Shown here: positions 1-7,894 of the stretch, piece by piece | How positions within the stretch are numbered: position 1 is the stretch's first letter | How the letters are laid out: each line of letters opens with the position of its first letter | Source: Caulobacter endophyticus | Lineage (GTDB): Bacteria > Pseudomonadota > Alphaproteobacteria > Caulobacterales > Caulobacteraceae | Assembly: GCF_003116815.1 (NCBI RefSeq) | Contig: NZ_QDKQ01000035.1 | Span: forward strand, 1-64,000 | Direction: 5' to 3' | Length of the DNA: 64,000 nucleotides | Made by a program: the position numbers and the translations under genes | The notes under the pieces: generated by a model | What the model was told of the DNA's origin: nothing | Databases searched by the model: none | What the model saw: only the letters and a program-made list of their open reading frames with translations

Positions 1-98
1 TCATCCGCTATGTCGGCCTGACAAAGGCCCGCGCCCAAGTCCTGATGGCCGCCATCGCCTTCAACCTGCGCCGCTGGACCGCACTCACCGCGACCTGA
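1..98 (+). CDS. IS5-family transposase, C-terminal end only
   Basis: An open frame enters from the left edge and stops at TGA 96-98. The last 31 residues read IRYVGLTKARAQVLMAAIAF followed by NLRRW. This pattern of a basic patch and then AFNLRRW closes many IS5-group DDE transposases. The catalytic domain would lie outside the window, so activity cannot be judged. About 165 bases then separate it from the end of the penicillin-binding protein gene; I see no clear inverted repeat there. It differs from the IS5-type element near 33.2-34.0 kb, whose transposase ends differently. Confidence 0.7.
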   Translation, partial: IRYVGLTKARAQVLMAAIAFNLRRWTALTAT

Positions 99-264
99 GC
101 GGAGGCTTCCAGGGGCTCACTGCGTCTGCAGTCTGGAAAAAAGCCCCCTCCGCCCGGCCAAAGAGCCTCCAGAGTGGCTCATCAGCCTCTCGGCCGCCCG
201 TCCGCCACCTCAACCTCGACGATCCGCCGTTTTAAGCAACACGCCCGCAAGGGGAGAGGGAAGC

Positions 265-2418
265 CTAATAGGGCAGCTCCTCGGGCGCCGGGACCGGCCC
301 GCGCCCGTCGTCGGCCGGCTCGTCTTGCGCCGCCTCGCTCTCCAGCTCCGAGGCCGTGCGGGCGAACTCCGAGGCCAGGGTCTCGTAGAAGCCGTTCCTC
401 GGATCGGGCGAGGTGCGGGGCGAAGGATCGGCCAGCAGCCACGGGAAGTCGCGGATCGCCAGATTTTGGTGCGCGGCCAGCATGTAGCGCCGCCAGATGC
501 TGGCCGGCATGTCGCCGCCCACGACCTTGTTCATCGGCTTGTCGTTGTCGTTGCCCACCCACACGCCGGTGGCGAAGTCGGGGGTGAAGCCCACGAACCA
601 GGCGTCGCGCCAGTTCTGGCTGGTGCCGGTCTTGCCCGCCGCCGGCCAGCCGAACGACGCCCGCTTGGCCGTGCCCTGGTCCACCACCTTCTTCATCATC
701 TTGACCATCATGCTGGCCTTGGCGATGTCGTAGACTTGAGCGGGAGCGAGCGGGCCGCGGGCATAGATCGGCCGGCCGTCCTGGGCGGTGATGCTCTCGA
801 TGACGTAGGGCTCCACCCGCTGGCCGCCCAGCTGGAAGACCTGGAAGCCCGAGGTCATCTGCAGCAGGTTCACCTCATAGGCTCCCAGCGCCACCGACAG
901 GTCGGGCCGGTCGGGCAGGCTGGTGATCCCGAAGCGGCGGGCCAGGTTCCCCACCTGCGCGCCGCCGGCCTCCTGGGCCAGCTTGACGGCGATGGTGTTG
1001 GTCGAATTGACCAGGGCCTGCTCGACGGTCATCGGCCCGCGATAGTCGCCGCCGTAGTTCTCCGGCTTCCAGTCGCCGAACTGCACCGGGCCGTCGACCC
1101 GGATATCGCTGGGCAGCACGCCCTTCTCCAGGGCCGCGGCATAGACGAACGGCTTGAAGGTCGAGCCCGGCTGTCGCCTGGCCTGAACCGCACGGTTGAA
1201 GGGGCTGGCGATGTAGTCCGTGCCGCCCACCATCGCCCGGATCGCCCCGTCGGCCGACAGCGACAGCAGGGCGGCCTGGCTGGCGCCGGCGTGCTGGCCG
1301 CCCAGCGCGATGGCCTGGCGCACGATGTCGGCCCCGGCCTTCTGCAGGCGGGTGTCTATGGTCAGGCGCACGACCAGATCCGGCGCGTTCTGGCCGGCGA
1401 TGCGGATGGCCTCGGTGGTGGCGTAGTCCAGCACCCAGCCGTAGTCGCCCTCGTCGCTGACCGCGTCGGGCGACAGTTTCGGGGTGTCGTCCAGGGCCGC
1501 GGCGTGCTCGGCCGCGGTAATCCAGCCCTCTTTCTCCATATTGGCCAGGACCAGGCGCGAGCGGGCCAGCGCCCCTTCCATGTCGCGGGTCAAGGCCAGG
1601 CGCGAGGGCGCCTTGGGCAGCGAGGCCAGCAGCGCCGCCTCCGACAGCGTCAGCTGGCTGGCCGGCTTGGCGAAATAGGTCCGCGCCGCGCCATCGACGC
1701 CATAGGTGTTGGCCCCGAAGAACACCCGGTTCAGATACAGCTCCAGCACCTCGTCCTTGGTCAGCACCTGCTCCAGGCGCCAGGCCATCAGCATTTCCTG
1801 CAGCTTGCGCTCGACCGTGCGGTCCGGCGTCAGGAACAGGCCCTTGGCCAGTTGCTGGGAAAGGGTCGAGGCGCCCTGCACCGTGCGGCCGGCGCGCCAG
1901 TTGACCCAAGCCGCCCGGGCGATGCCGTAGAGGTCGATCGGGCCGTGCTTGTAGAAGCGCTTGTCCTCGGCCGCCAGGAAGGCCAGCGGCACATAGCCCG
2001 GCACCGTCCTGACCGTCACCCGCTGGCCATAGCGCGGGCCGCGTGTGGCGATCACCTGGCCGCTGCGGTCCTCGAACCGCACGCCCGGCGCGCGGTTGAC
2101 CGCGAACAGCGCCTCGCGCGAGGGCAGCTCCGGCGTGTCCTTCAGGTACTTGAACCAGACATAGGCCCCCGCCCCGCCGACGGCGAGGAAGCCGACCAGG
2201 GCGCTGACCAGCAGGGTGATCCACACCCAGCCCCAGCCGCCCTTCTTGCGCGGCGTCTTCAGGTCGGCGCGAAAAGGCTCTCCAGGCGGACGCTGCGGCG
2301 GGCCTTTCGGCGGCTCGGGCGGCGGCGGCGGCGCGGGCGCGAAACCGCCTCCCGCCGGCGGCGTCGGGCGCGCGGGCGGGTCGTCGAACCTGTAGGGCGG
2401 CAGCGTCCAGTCGTTCAC
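265..2418 (-). CDS. Bifunctional class A penicillin-binding protein (PBP1a/1c type)
   Basis: A 717-residue inner-membrane enzyme that polymerises and cross-links peptidoglycan in the periplasm. It has a proline-rich cytoplasmic N-terminus (about 1-60), one membrane anchor (about 62-86), a GT51 transglycosylase domain (about 100-300, catalytic Glu in AAEDKRFYKHGPID near 151, and QGASTLSQQLAK) and a transpeptidase domain. The latter carries STFK (Ser about 419), STN (about 472-474) and KTGTS (about 596-600), so both activities look intact. The C-terminal tail after about 660 is acidic and low in complexity. The gene is divergent from the CxxCxxCC protein, with about 50 bases between the starts. 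The family is clear; which Caulobacter PBP paralogue this is cannot be fixed from sequence alone. Confidence 0.93.
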   Translation of the reverse strand: MNDWTLPPYRFDDPPARPTPPAGGGFAPAPPPPPEPPKGPPQRPPGEPFRADLKTPRKKGGWGWVWITLLVSALVGFLAVGGAGAYVWFKYLKDTPELPSREALFAVNRAPGVRFEDRSGQVIATRGPRYGQRVTVRTVPGYVPLAFLAAEDKRFYKHGPIDLYGIARAAWVNWRAGRTVQGASTLSQQLAKGLFLTPDRTVERKLQEMLMAWRLEQVLTKDEVLELYLNRVFFGANTYGVDGAARTYFAKPASQLTLSEAALLASLPKAPSRLALTRDMEGALARSRLVLANMEKEGWITAAEHAAALDDTPKLSPDAVSDEGDYGWVLDYATTEAIRIAGQNAPDLVVRLTIDTRLQKAGADIVRQAIALGGQHAGASQAALLSLSADGAIRAMVGGTDYIASPFNRAVQARRQPGSTFKPFVYAAALEKGVLPSDIRVDGPVQFGDWKPENYGGDYRGPMTVEQALVNSTNTIAVKLAQEAGGAQVGNLARRFGITSLPDRPDLSVALGAYEVNLLQMTSGFQVFQLGGQRVEPYVIESITAQDGRPIYARGPLAPAQVYDIAKASMMVKMMKKVVDQGTAKRASFGWPAAGKTGTSQNWRDAWFVGFTPDFATGVWVGNDNDKPMNKVVGGDMPASIWRRYMLAAHQNLAIRDFPWLLADPSPRTSPDPRNGFYETLASEFARTASELESEAAQDEPADDGRGPVPAPEELPY

Positions 2419-2471
2419 GTGCGGTGTTGCGTCCAGTTGGTCTTCGTCGCGATTGGGTTTAGGACGCCGCG

Positions 2472-2960
2472 ATGATGGCGCGCAAACCTTTCTGGGAGAC
2501 GAAATCCCTTCACCAGATGACCGTCCCCGAGTGGGAGAGCCTATGCGACGGCTGCGGCCTTTGCTGCCTGGTTCGCTTCGAAGACGAAGACACCGGCGAG
2601 GTGATCCCCACCCGCGTGCACTGTCAGCTGCTCGACGCCCATCTTTGCCGCTGCAGCGACTATCCCAATCGCCGCAAGACCGTGCCCGACTGCATCAAGC
2701 TGACGCCGCACAACATCGAGGACCTGGAGTGGATGCCCCCCTCCTGCGCCTACCGCCGCCTGCACGAGGGCAAGACGCTGCCGCAATGGCACCCGCTGAT
2801 CACCGGCGACCCCGACAGCCCCCACAAGGCCGGCGTCTCGGTCCGCGACCAGACCATCAGCGAAGCCAGCCTCGACGACCCCGAAGACGCCATGGACTTC
2901 GTGGCTACCGACCTGATGGTCGACAAGGGCGACTGGCCCTACGAGCCGGAAGACGCCTGA
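2472..2960 (+). CDS. YcgN/YkgJ-like CxxCxxCC protein (UPF0260 type)
   Basis: A 162-residue soluble protein. Its defining motif is CDGCGLCC near residue 27, followed by further Cys residues (VHCQLLDAHLCRCSDYPNRR, PDCIKLTP, PSCAYRR). This matches the zinc/iron-chelating CxxCxxCC family (YkgJ/YcgN, UPF0260), whose members are about 150 residues and whose biological role is poorly defined. The spacing of later Cys residues and the closing WPYEP region fit UPF0260 well. The ATG is doubled (ATGATG), so the start may be 2472 or 2475. It shares a short divergent promoter region with the penicillin-binding protein gene. Confidence 0.85.
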   Translation: MMARKPFWETKSLHQMTVPEWESLCDGCGLCCLVRFEDEDTGEVIPTRVHCQLLDAHLCRCSDYPNRRKTVPDCIKLTPHNIEDLEWMPPSCAYRRLHEGKTLPQWHPLITGDPDSPHKAGVSVRDQTISEASLDDPEDAMDFVATDLMVDKGDWPYEPEDA

Positions 2961-2973
2961 GGGGCGGCAAAGA

Positions 2974-3018
2974 GATCCTCCCCCTCTGGGGGAGGTGGCC
3001 CGGAGGGCCGGAGGGGGG
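2974..3018. repeat. GC-rich palindromic intergenic repeat, copy 1
   Basis: Starts GATCCTCCCCCT, folds back through GGGGGAGGTGG, and is followed by the palindrome-like GCCCGGAGGGCCGGAGGGGG. A near-identical copy sits at 3556-3600, and related blocks are at 3066-3094, 3640-3725, 4473-4499 and 4951-5062. It lies directly after a stop codon, as REP-type elements do. Confidence 0.75.
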
Positions 3019-3149
3019 CCGTTCTCAGCTTCCGATACGCTAGCCGACCTAGCCCCCACCGATCGCTCCGCGATCGCCTCCCCCACGGGGCGAGGTCCCT
3101 TGATCTCGCCCGACGAACCACCACCTCAAGCTGCGCCTTGAGGAACCCC

Positions 3150-3551
3150 ATGCTCCTGACCGTCCTGCTGATCTGCCTGTTCGCCGCCGCCCGCCACGAC
3201 GGCCCCGTCCGCCGCTGGCTGGTCGAGCTCCCCGCGCAGCGGCTGGCCGCCATGACCCCGCGCAACGCCGTCGCCCTGGTGCTGCTCTTGGCCATCATGC
3301 CCTTCGCCGGCCAGATCCTGCTGCCCGAGATGGCCTGGATCCTGGCTCTCGACCTTGCCGCCTGGGTCGAGGTCGGGCTCGCCGTCACGGTCATGGCGCG
3401 CCTCGCCCCCGCCTGGAAGGGCCTGAAAGCCAGCGCCGCCCGCCTGGTCCGCCAGATCCCCCGCTTCGCCAGCCGCGCCCGCCGCGCTCCAACCGCCCGC
3501 CGCCGCCCCGCCAAGTCCCCCGCCCCCGAAGACGGATGGGCCTTCGCTTAG
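3150..3551 (+). CDS. Small membrane protein of unknown function
   Basis: About 133 residues. ATG 3150 is preferred over the in-frame TTG at 3138 because AGGAA sits 4-5 bases upstream of the ATG. A hydrophobic N-terminus (MLLTVLLICLFAAA) and two further hydrophobic stretches (VALVLLLAIMPFAGQILL and MAWILALDLAAWVEVGLAVTV) suggest three membrane segments. These are followed by a very basic cytoplasmic tail rich in Arg, Ala and Pro. No family was recognised. It is bracketed by palindromic repeats on both sides, so it is probably a single-gene unit. Confidence 0.6.
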   Translation: MLLTVLLICLFAAARHDGPVRRWLVELPAQRLAAMTPRNAVALVLLLAIMPFAGQILLPEMAWILALDLAAWVEVGLAVTVMARLAPAWKGLKASAARLVRQIPRFASRARRAPTARRRPAKSPAPEDGWAFA

Positions 3552-3555
3552 CCAA

Positions 3556-3600
3556 GATCCTCCCCCTGAAGGGGGAGGTGGCCCGGAGGGCCGGAGGGGG
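3556..3600. repeat. GC-rich palindromic intergenic repeat, copy 2
   Basis: Matches copy 1 over nearly its whole length: GATCCTCCCCCTGAAGGGGG, then AGGTGGCCCGGAGGGCCGG and AGGGGG. It begins five bases after the stop codon of the small membrane protein. Confidence 0.75.
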
Positions 3601-3639
3601 AAGTGTCCGATGAGGTCAGTTCACCCACCAGCGCCGCAG

Positions 3640-3725
3640 TAACTTCCCCCTCAGTCGCTTGGCGACAGCTCCCCCTTCAGGGGGAGCATCTAGAGCGCCT
3701 CCCCCACGGGGGGGGAGGTTCCTCC
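3640..3725. repeat. Mosaic of related GC-rich palindromes
   Basis: Contains AGCTCCCCCTTCAGGGGGAG and GCCTCCCCCACGGGG, both related to the inner part of the copies at 2974 and 3556. An open frame upstream of the DUF6250 gene runs through this block, but it is repeat-encoded and so was not used as coding sequence. Confidence 0.6.
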
Positions 3726-3754
3726 AGAACGGCGCACACGCTAAGGCTTCCCCC

Positions 3755-4471
3755 ATGCTCACCCGCCGGTCCCTCGCCATCTCCGCCCTCGCCCTGCCGC
3801 TGGCCGGGGGCGCCCACGCCCAGTCTCCCGAACCCTGGCGCAAGGCAGATCGTCTCTATACGGACGATTTCACTCAAGGCCTGTCCGACTGGGTCATCGA
3901 AGCCGAGCAGCCCTCCAAGGCCAGCGCCCTGAACGGCGTGCTGGAGCTAGACGCCCCCGCCGGCCTCACCGCCTGGTTCAAGCCGCGCCTGAGCGGGCCC
4001 GTGCTGATCGAATACCAGGCCCTGGCCGTCTACGAAGGCGGCCGCAACGACCGGATCAGCGACCTCAACGCCTTCTGGATGGCGACCGACGTCCGCTCCC
4101 CTGACGACCTCTTCGCCAGCCCCCGCACCGGCGCCTTCGCCGGCTACGACCTGCTCAAGACCTACTATGTGGGCCAGGGCGGCAACTACAATTCCAGCAC
4201 CCGCCTGCGCCGCTATGTCGGCCGTCCCGGCGACCGGCCGATGCTGCCCCAGCACGACCTCAAGGACGCCCGGGCCCTGCTCCAGCCCAACCGCTGGGTC
4301 GCCATCCAGCTGGTCGCCTATGACGGCCTCGTCCAGTACTGGGCCGACGGGCGCAAGCTCTTCGAACTGCGCGACCAGGCCCCCTACGCCTCCGGCTGGT
4401 TCGGCCTGCGCACCACCTGGAGCCGCCTGCGGTTCAAGGATTTCTCGGTGTGGAAGCTGGCGGCCGCCTGA
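3755..4471 (+). CDS. Exported DUF6250 domain protein
   Basis: About 238 residues. The start is set at MLTRRSLAISALALPLAGGA, a signal peptide with twin Arg (TRRSLA) and an Ala-rich end before AQSPEPW; upstream codons lie in repeat DNA. The mature part starts LYTDDFTQGLSDWVIEAEQP and runs through NAFWMATDVRSPDDLF, KTYYVGQGGNYNSSTRLRRY, LPQHDLKDARALLQPNRW and WFGLRTTWSRLRFKDFSVW. This is the jelly-roll-like pattern of DUF6250, often found beside glycan-degrading enzymes. Known: the family is thought to bind or cleave carbohydrate, but the activity is unproven. It stands alone here. The DUF assignment is from memory of the family pattern. Confidence 0.75.
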   Translation: MLTRRSLAISALALPLAGGAHAQSPEPWRKADRLYTDDFTQGLSDWVIEAEQPSKASALNGVLELDAPAGLTAWFKPRLSGPVLIEYQALAVYEGGRNDRISDLNAFWMATDVRSPDDLFASPRTGAFAGYDLLKTYYVGQGGNYNSSTRLRRYVGRPGDRPMLPQHDLKDARALLQPNRWVAIQLVAYDGLVQYWADGRKLFELRDQAPYASGWFGLRTTWSRLRFKDFSVWKLAAA

Positions 4472-4472
4472 A

Positions 4473-4499
4473 GATTCTCCCCCCCCTGAAGGGGAGGTT
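4473..4499. repeat. Short GC-rich hairpin repeat
   Basis: TTCTCCCCCCCCTGAAGGGG then AGGTTT: a CCCCT/AGGGG stem followed by a short T run. It sits between the convergent stops of the DUF6250 gene and the next membrane protein, so it may also end transcription. Confidence 0.45.
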
Positions 4500-4916
4500 T
4501 TATGGGCGCGGCGCCTTGCGCAGGTAGCCGAAGACCACGCCCCAGACGATCAGGATCGGCCCGAACGCCAGAGCCGCGCTGGTCAGCCACGCGCCGTGCG
4601 CCCCGGCCGCACGCAGCACCCAGGTGCTGAAGACCAGCCAGGCGGCCGAGAAAACGGTGAGATAGGCCGCGACGGCGGCCTGCCCCTTCAGTCGCCTGTC
4701 GATCAGCGTCAGCAAGCCCAGCGTCAAGAAGCCGGCGACCGTCCACCCGAGCACGCCGGCCAGCAAGCCCGCCTCCTCGCGGCCGCCGCTGGCCACGAAC
4801 CGCGTGATCCGGTCGCCGAGCGCCCACCACAGGAAGACCAGGCCCAGCAGGCCTTCGGCCGCCCGCCACAGGCGCGTTCGCAACGCAGGTTTTGTCAGCT
4901 CACCCATGCCCGCCAT
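4500..4916 (-). CDS. Integral membrane protein of unknown function
   Basis: About 138 residues. The longest frame starts with TTG at 4943; ATG 4916 (MAGMGELTK) is preferred, and ATG 4907 is also possible. Four hydrophobic stretches are visible: AAEGLLGLVFLWWALG, AGLLAGVLGWTVAGFLTLGL, AAYLTVFSAAWLVFSTWVL and WLTSAALAFGPILIVWGVVF. They are separated by short polar loops and followed by a basic end. No family was recognised. It is convergent with the DUF6250 gene and stands alone. Confidence 0.6.
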   Translation of the reverse strand: MAGMGELTKPALRTRLWRAAEGLLGLVFLWWALGDRITRFVASGGREEAGLLAGVLGWTVAGFLTLGLLTLIDRRLKGQAAVAAYLTVFSAAWLVFSTWVLRAAGAHGAWLTSAALAFGPILIVWGVVFGYLRKAPRP

Positions 4917-4950
4917 GGTAGAGATCGAGCGCAAGGGTGGCAACCGACAA

Positions 4951-5062
4951 GACCCCCTCCGCCCCTCCGGCCTGCCTCGCCCCGGAGGGGGAGGATCCGA
5001 GGCGCCAAGATGCTCCCCTTCCGGGGAGCTGCCGCGGAGCGACCGAGGCGGCTCGTCGCAGA
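4951..5062. repeat. Composite GC-rich palindromic repeat
   Basis: Several short hairpins in a row, including CCCCTCCGGCC..GGAGGGGG and TGCTCCCCTTCCGGGGAGCT, related to the blocks at 2974-3725. They fill most of the gap between the membrane protein gene and uup. Confidence 0.55.
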
Positions 5063-5153
5063 CGAGACAACTTTCCGCCTTCCCCCTCCCGCCGCCCTGC
5101 TATAGGCCCCATCTCCTCGCATTCTCCGCCCTATCAGACGCAAAGACCGCTTC

Positions 5154-6983
5154 ATGGCCGCCCCCGCCCGCGCCCCCGTGCTCGCCCTCAAGGACGTCCG
5201 TCTCGCCGACGGCGCCAAGCCTCTGTTCGACGGCGTGGACCTGGCCCTGGAGCCGCGCGTGCGCGCCTGCCTCGTCGGCCGCAACGGCGCGGGCAAGTCG
5301 ACCCTGCTCAAGGTGCTGGCCGCCCAGGGCGCCGAGCCCGACAGCGGCGAGCGCGCCGTGCAGCCGGGCGCCAAGGTGGTGTTCGTCAGCCAGGAGCCGG
5401 AGATCACCGGCGAGACCCTGCTCGACTACTGCACGGCCGGCGGCGCCCAGGACTACGAGGCCCACGCCACCCTGGCCGACTTCGGCCTGGACTTCGCCCA
5501 GGGCACGCAAGGCCTGTCGGGCGGCGAGCGTCGCCGCGCCGCCCTTGCCCGCGCGTTCGCCGAGCAGCCCGACGTGCTGCTGCTGGACGAGCCCACCAAC
5601 CACCTCGACATCTTCGCCATCCAGACGCTGGAAGAGGAGCTGGCCAATTCCAAGTGCGCGGCCCTGATCGTCAGCCACGACCGCGCCTTCCTCAACCGCG
5701 TCACCCAGCGCACCTTCTGGCTGGAGCACCGCAAGGTGCGCCGCCTCGACAAGGGCTTTTCCGAATTCGAGACCTGGAGCGAGCAGGTGCTGGCCGCCGA
5801 GGCGGAAGAAGAGCGCCGCCTCAACAAGAAGCTGGAAGTCGAGAACGCCTGGCTGGCCCGCGGCGTCCAGGGCCGCCGGGCCCGCAACGAGGGCCGCCGC
5901 CGCGCCCTGCTGGACCTGCGCGCCCAGAAGAAGGACATCCAGTCCGAAAAGCGCGGCTCCATGTCCATGGCCGTCGAAAGCTCGGGCACGTCGGGCAAGC
6001 GCGTGGTCGAGGCCAAGGGCCTGACCAAGAAATTCGGCGAGCGCACCATCGTCGAGAACTTCTCGACCCGCATCCTGCGCGGCGACCGCGTGGCGCTGGT
6101 GGGTCCCAACGGCGCGGGCAAGACCACCCTGGTGCGGATGCTGCTGGGCGAGATCGAGGCCGACGCCGGGACCGTGCAGCTGGGCACCAATCTCGAGATC
6201 GCCTATGTCGACCAGAACCGCCTGGCCCTGTCGGAAAAGATCACCGTCTGGGACTTCCTGACCCCGTCGGGCGGCGACTCCATCCTGGTGCGCGGCGTCT
6301 CCAAGCACGTGGCCGGCTACGCCAAGGAGTTCCTGTTCACCGAGGCCCAGCTGCGCCAGCCGGTCACCAGCCTGTCGGGCGGCGAGCGCAACCGCCTGCT
6401 GCTGGCCCGGGCGCTGGCCTCGCCGATGAACCTAATGGTGCTCGACGAACCGACCAACGACCTCGACATGGACACGCTCGACCTGCTGGAAGAGCTGCTG
6501 GCCGATTTCGAGGGAACCCTCATTCTCGTCAGCCACGACCGCGACTTCATCGACCGCCTGGCCACCTCGACCATCGCCATGAACGGCCATGGCGACGTGC
6601 TGGAGACCCCCGGCGGCTGGACCGACCTGATCGACCAGTCCCCGGACTTCTTCAAGGGCGCGCGCGGCGCGGCCGGCGACTTCGCCACCGGGACCGGCTC
6701 GCACAAGGCCGTCGTCACCCCTGCGGCCGCCCCGCCCAAGAAAGCCACCAAGCTGTCCTACAAGGACCAGCGTCGCCTGGAGGAGTGCGAGGCCCTGATC
6801 GCCGGCTCGCCCAGGATCCTGGCCGACCTGGAGAAGAAGCTGGACGACCCCAACCTCTACGCCCGCGACCCGGCCGGCTTCGACAAGATCATGAAGGCCC
6901 TCGACAAGGCCCGCGCCGATCTCGCCCAGGCCGAGGAGGACTGGCTGATGCTGGAAGAAAAGCGCGAGGCCATGGCCGGCTGA
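5154..6983 (+). CDS. uup: ABC-F family ATPase, Uup type
   Basis: A 609-residue cytoplasmic protein with two ABC ATPase domains and no membrane segment. Domain 1 has Walker A GRNGAGKST (about 42-50), signature LSGGERRR (about 121) and Walker B LLLDEPTNHLD. Domain 2 has GPNGAGKTT (about 318), LSGGERNR (about 407), LMVLDEPTNDLD and the switch LVSHDRDF. A charged interdomain linker (about 210-275) and a C-terminal coiled-coil (about 525-609, KLSYKDQRRLEECEALIAG..) fit Uup. Known: ABC-F proteins act at the ribosome, and Uup affects transposon excision and replication-fork or ribosome intermediates. It stands alone on the plus strand after a repeat block. Uup is preferred over EttA or YheS because of length and the C-terminal domain. 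Confidence 0.92.
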   Translation: MAAPARAPVLALKDVRLADGAKPLFDGVDLALEPRVRACLVGRNGAGKSTLLKVLAAQGAEPDSGERAVQPGAKVVFVSQEPEITGETLLDYCTAGGAQDYEAHATLADFGLDFAQGTQGLSGGERRRAALARAFAEQPDVLLLDEPTNHLDIFAIQTLEEELANSKCAALIVSHDRAFLNRVTQRTFWLEHRKVRRLDKGFSEFETWSEQVLAAEAEEERRLNKKLEVENAWLARGVQGRRARNEGRRRALLDLRAQKKDIQSEKRGSMSMAVESSGTSGKRVVEAKGLTKKFGERTIVENFSTRILRGDRVALVGPNGAGKTTLVRMLLGEIEADAGTVQLGTNLEIAYVDQNRLALSEKITVWDFLTPSGGDSILVRGVSKHVAGYAKEFLFTEAQLRQPVTSLSGGERNRLLLARALASPMNLMVLDEPTNDLDMDTLDLLEELLADFEGTLILVSHDRDFIDRLATSTIAMNGHGDVLETPGGWTDLIDQSPDFFKGARGAAGDFATGTGSHKAVVTPAAAPPKKATKLSYKDQRRLEECEALIAGSPRILADLEKKLDDPNLYARDPAGFDKIMKALDKARADLAQAEEDWLMLEEKREAMAG

Positions 6984-6994
6984 TCCAGCCGGCC
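6974..6994 (+). terminator. GC hairpin across the uup stop codon
   Basis: GGCCGGCT, a five-base loop, then AGCCGGCC: a perfect 8-base-pair stem spanning the TGA of uup. There is no T run, so it may be a weak or Rho-assisted end or a 3' stabiliser. Confidence 0.35.
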
Positions 6995-7164
6995 CGCCAG
7001 CGGTGGTTGACCGCGTGACCGCCTGGCAACCAGATGTTGCGTCGCTGCAATAGTCGGGAACAAACGGTCAAGCTTTCGACAATGCCAGTTTACGCCTGTC
7101 ACCAGACCCCCTAATCGCAAGCGCCGCCCAACTCGGGCGTGCACCTTTTGGGGGATTTCTCTTC

Positions 7165-7815
7165 ATGCGTTTGTTCATCGGCGCCGCCGTCGCGGCCCTC
7201 GCCTTCGCCGGCGCCGCCTCGGCCCAGGACGCCAAGCCGGCCATCGCCAAGCCCGCCGCCACCCAGTACGTCTCGATCGCCGGCGGCTACATCGGCAAGA
7301 GCGACTATGACTACAACTTCGCCGGCGGCAGCGTCGAAGGCGAGGCCGACGCCGGCGTCCAGGTCGCCGTGGCCTGGGGCTCGGCCCTGCAAGGCAACTG
7401 GCGCGTCGAACTGGCCGGCGGCTACCGCACCCAGGACGCCGGCTCGACGATCCGCGTCGGCTCCACCACCATGGCCGCCGAGGGCGACAAGGCCCAGATT
7501 CTCAGCGCCGACATCAACGCCTATTACGACTTCCCGGTCGCGGGCCCGGTGAAGCCCTATCTGGGCGCCGGCATCGGCGCGGCCTCGGTCAAGCTCGACG
7601 ACGGCCTCATCGACGACACCGGCTCGGCCCTGACCCTGCAGGCCATCGCCGGCGCCAGCGTCGCGGTCTCGCCGACCGTCTCGCTGTTCGCCGAAGCCCG
7701 CTACCAGCGCGTCGGCCCGATCCGCGTCGAGACCACCACCCTCCTTGGCGAGCGCAAGTCGAAGTTCGACCTGTCCAGCGCCGGCGCCCTGGTCGGCGTC
7801 CGCTTCGGCTTCTAG
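7165..7815 (+). CDS. Outer-membrane beta-barrel protein (OmpA/OmpX-like)
   Basis: 216 residues with a clear signal peptide MRLFIGAAVAALAFAGAASA cut before QDAKPA. GGGGGA about nine bases before the ATG supports the start. The mature chain shows alternating strand patterns: YVSIAGGYIGKSDYDYNFAG, WRVELAGGYRTQD, INAYYDFPVAGPVKPYLGAG, VSLFAEARYQRVG and a last strand SAGALVGVRFGF ending in Phe. The C-terminal Phe signal is recognised by the BAM machinery. This fits an eight-stranded opacity/OmpA-like barrel. The ligand is unknown. It is monocistronic with a strong hairpin terminator downstream. Confidence 0.82.
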   Translation: MRLFIGAAVAALAFAGAASAQDAKPAIAKPAATQYVSIAGGYIGKSDYDYNFAGGSVEGEADAGVQVAVAWGSALQGNWRVELAGGYRTQDAGSTIRVGSTTMAAEGDKAQILSADINAYYDFPVAGPVKPYLGAGIGAASVKLDDGLIDDTGSALTLQAIAGASVAVSPTVSLFAEARYQRVGPIRVETTTLLGERKSKFDLSSAGALVGVRFGF

Positions 7816-7839
7816 GGCCGGGCTGGAACTTGAAGACGG

Positions 7840-7872
7840 GGCGCGCCGGGCGAGAGCCAGGCGCGCCTTTTC
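7840..7872 (+). terminator. Rho-independent terminator after the beta-barrel gene
   Basis: GGCGCGCC, a 12-base loop, GGCGCGCC, then TTTTCTTT. The stem is 8 base pairs of pure GC and the tail lies on the plus strand. It separates the barrel gene from the convergent exported protein gene. Confidence 0.7.
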
Positions 7873-7894
7873 TTTCGACTCAAGGCCGGCGCGC

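Noticed and set aside
325..2475. A 716-residue open frame antisense to the penicillin-binding protein
   Set aside because: High GC keeps the opposite frame free of stops. It shows no domain, and the minus-strand gene has all catalytic motifs.
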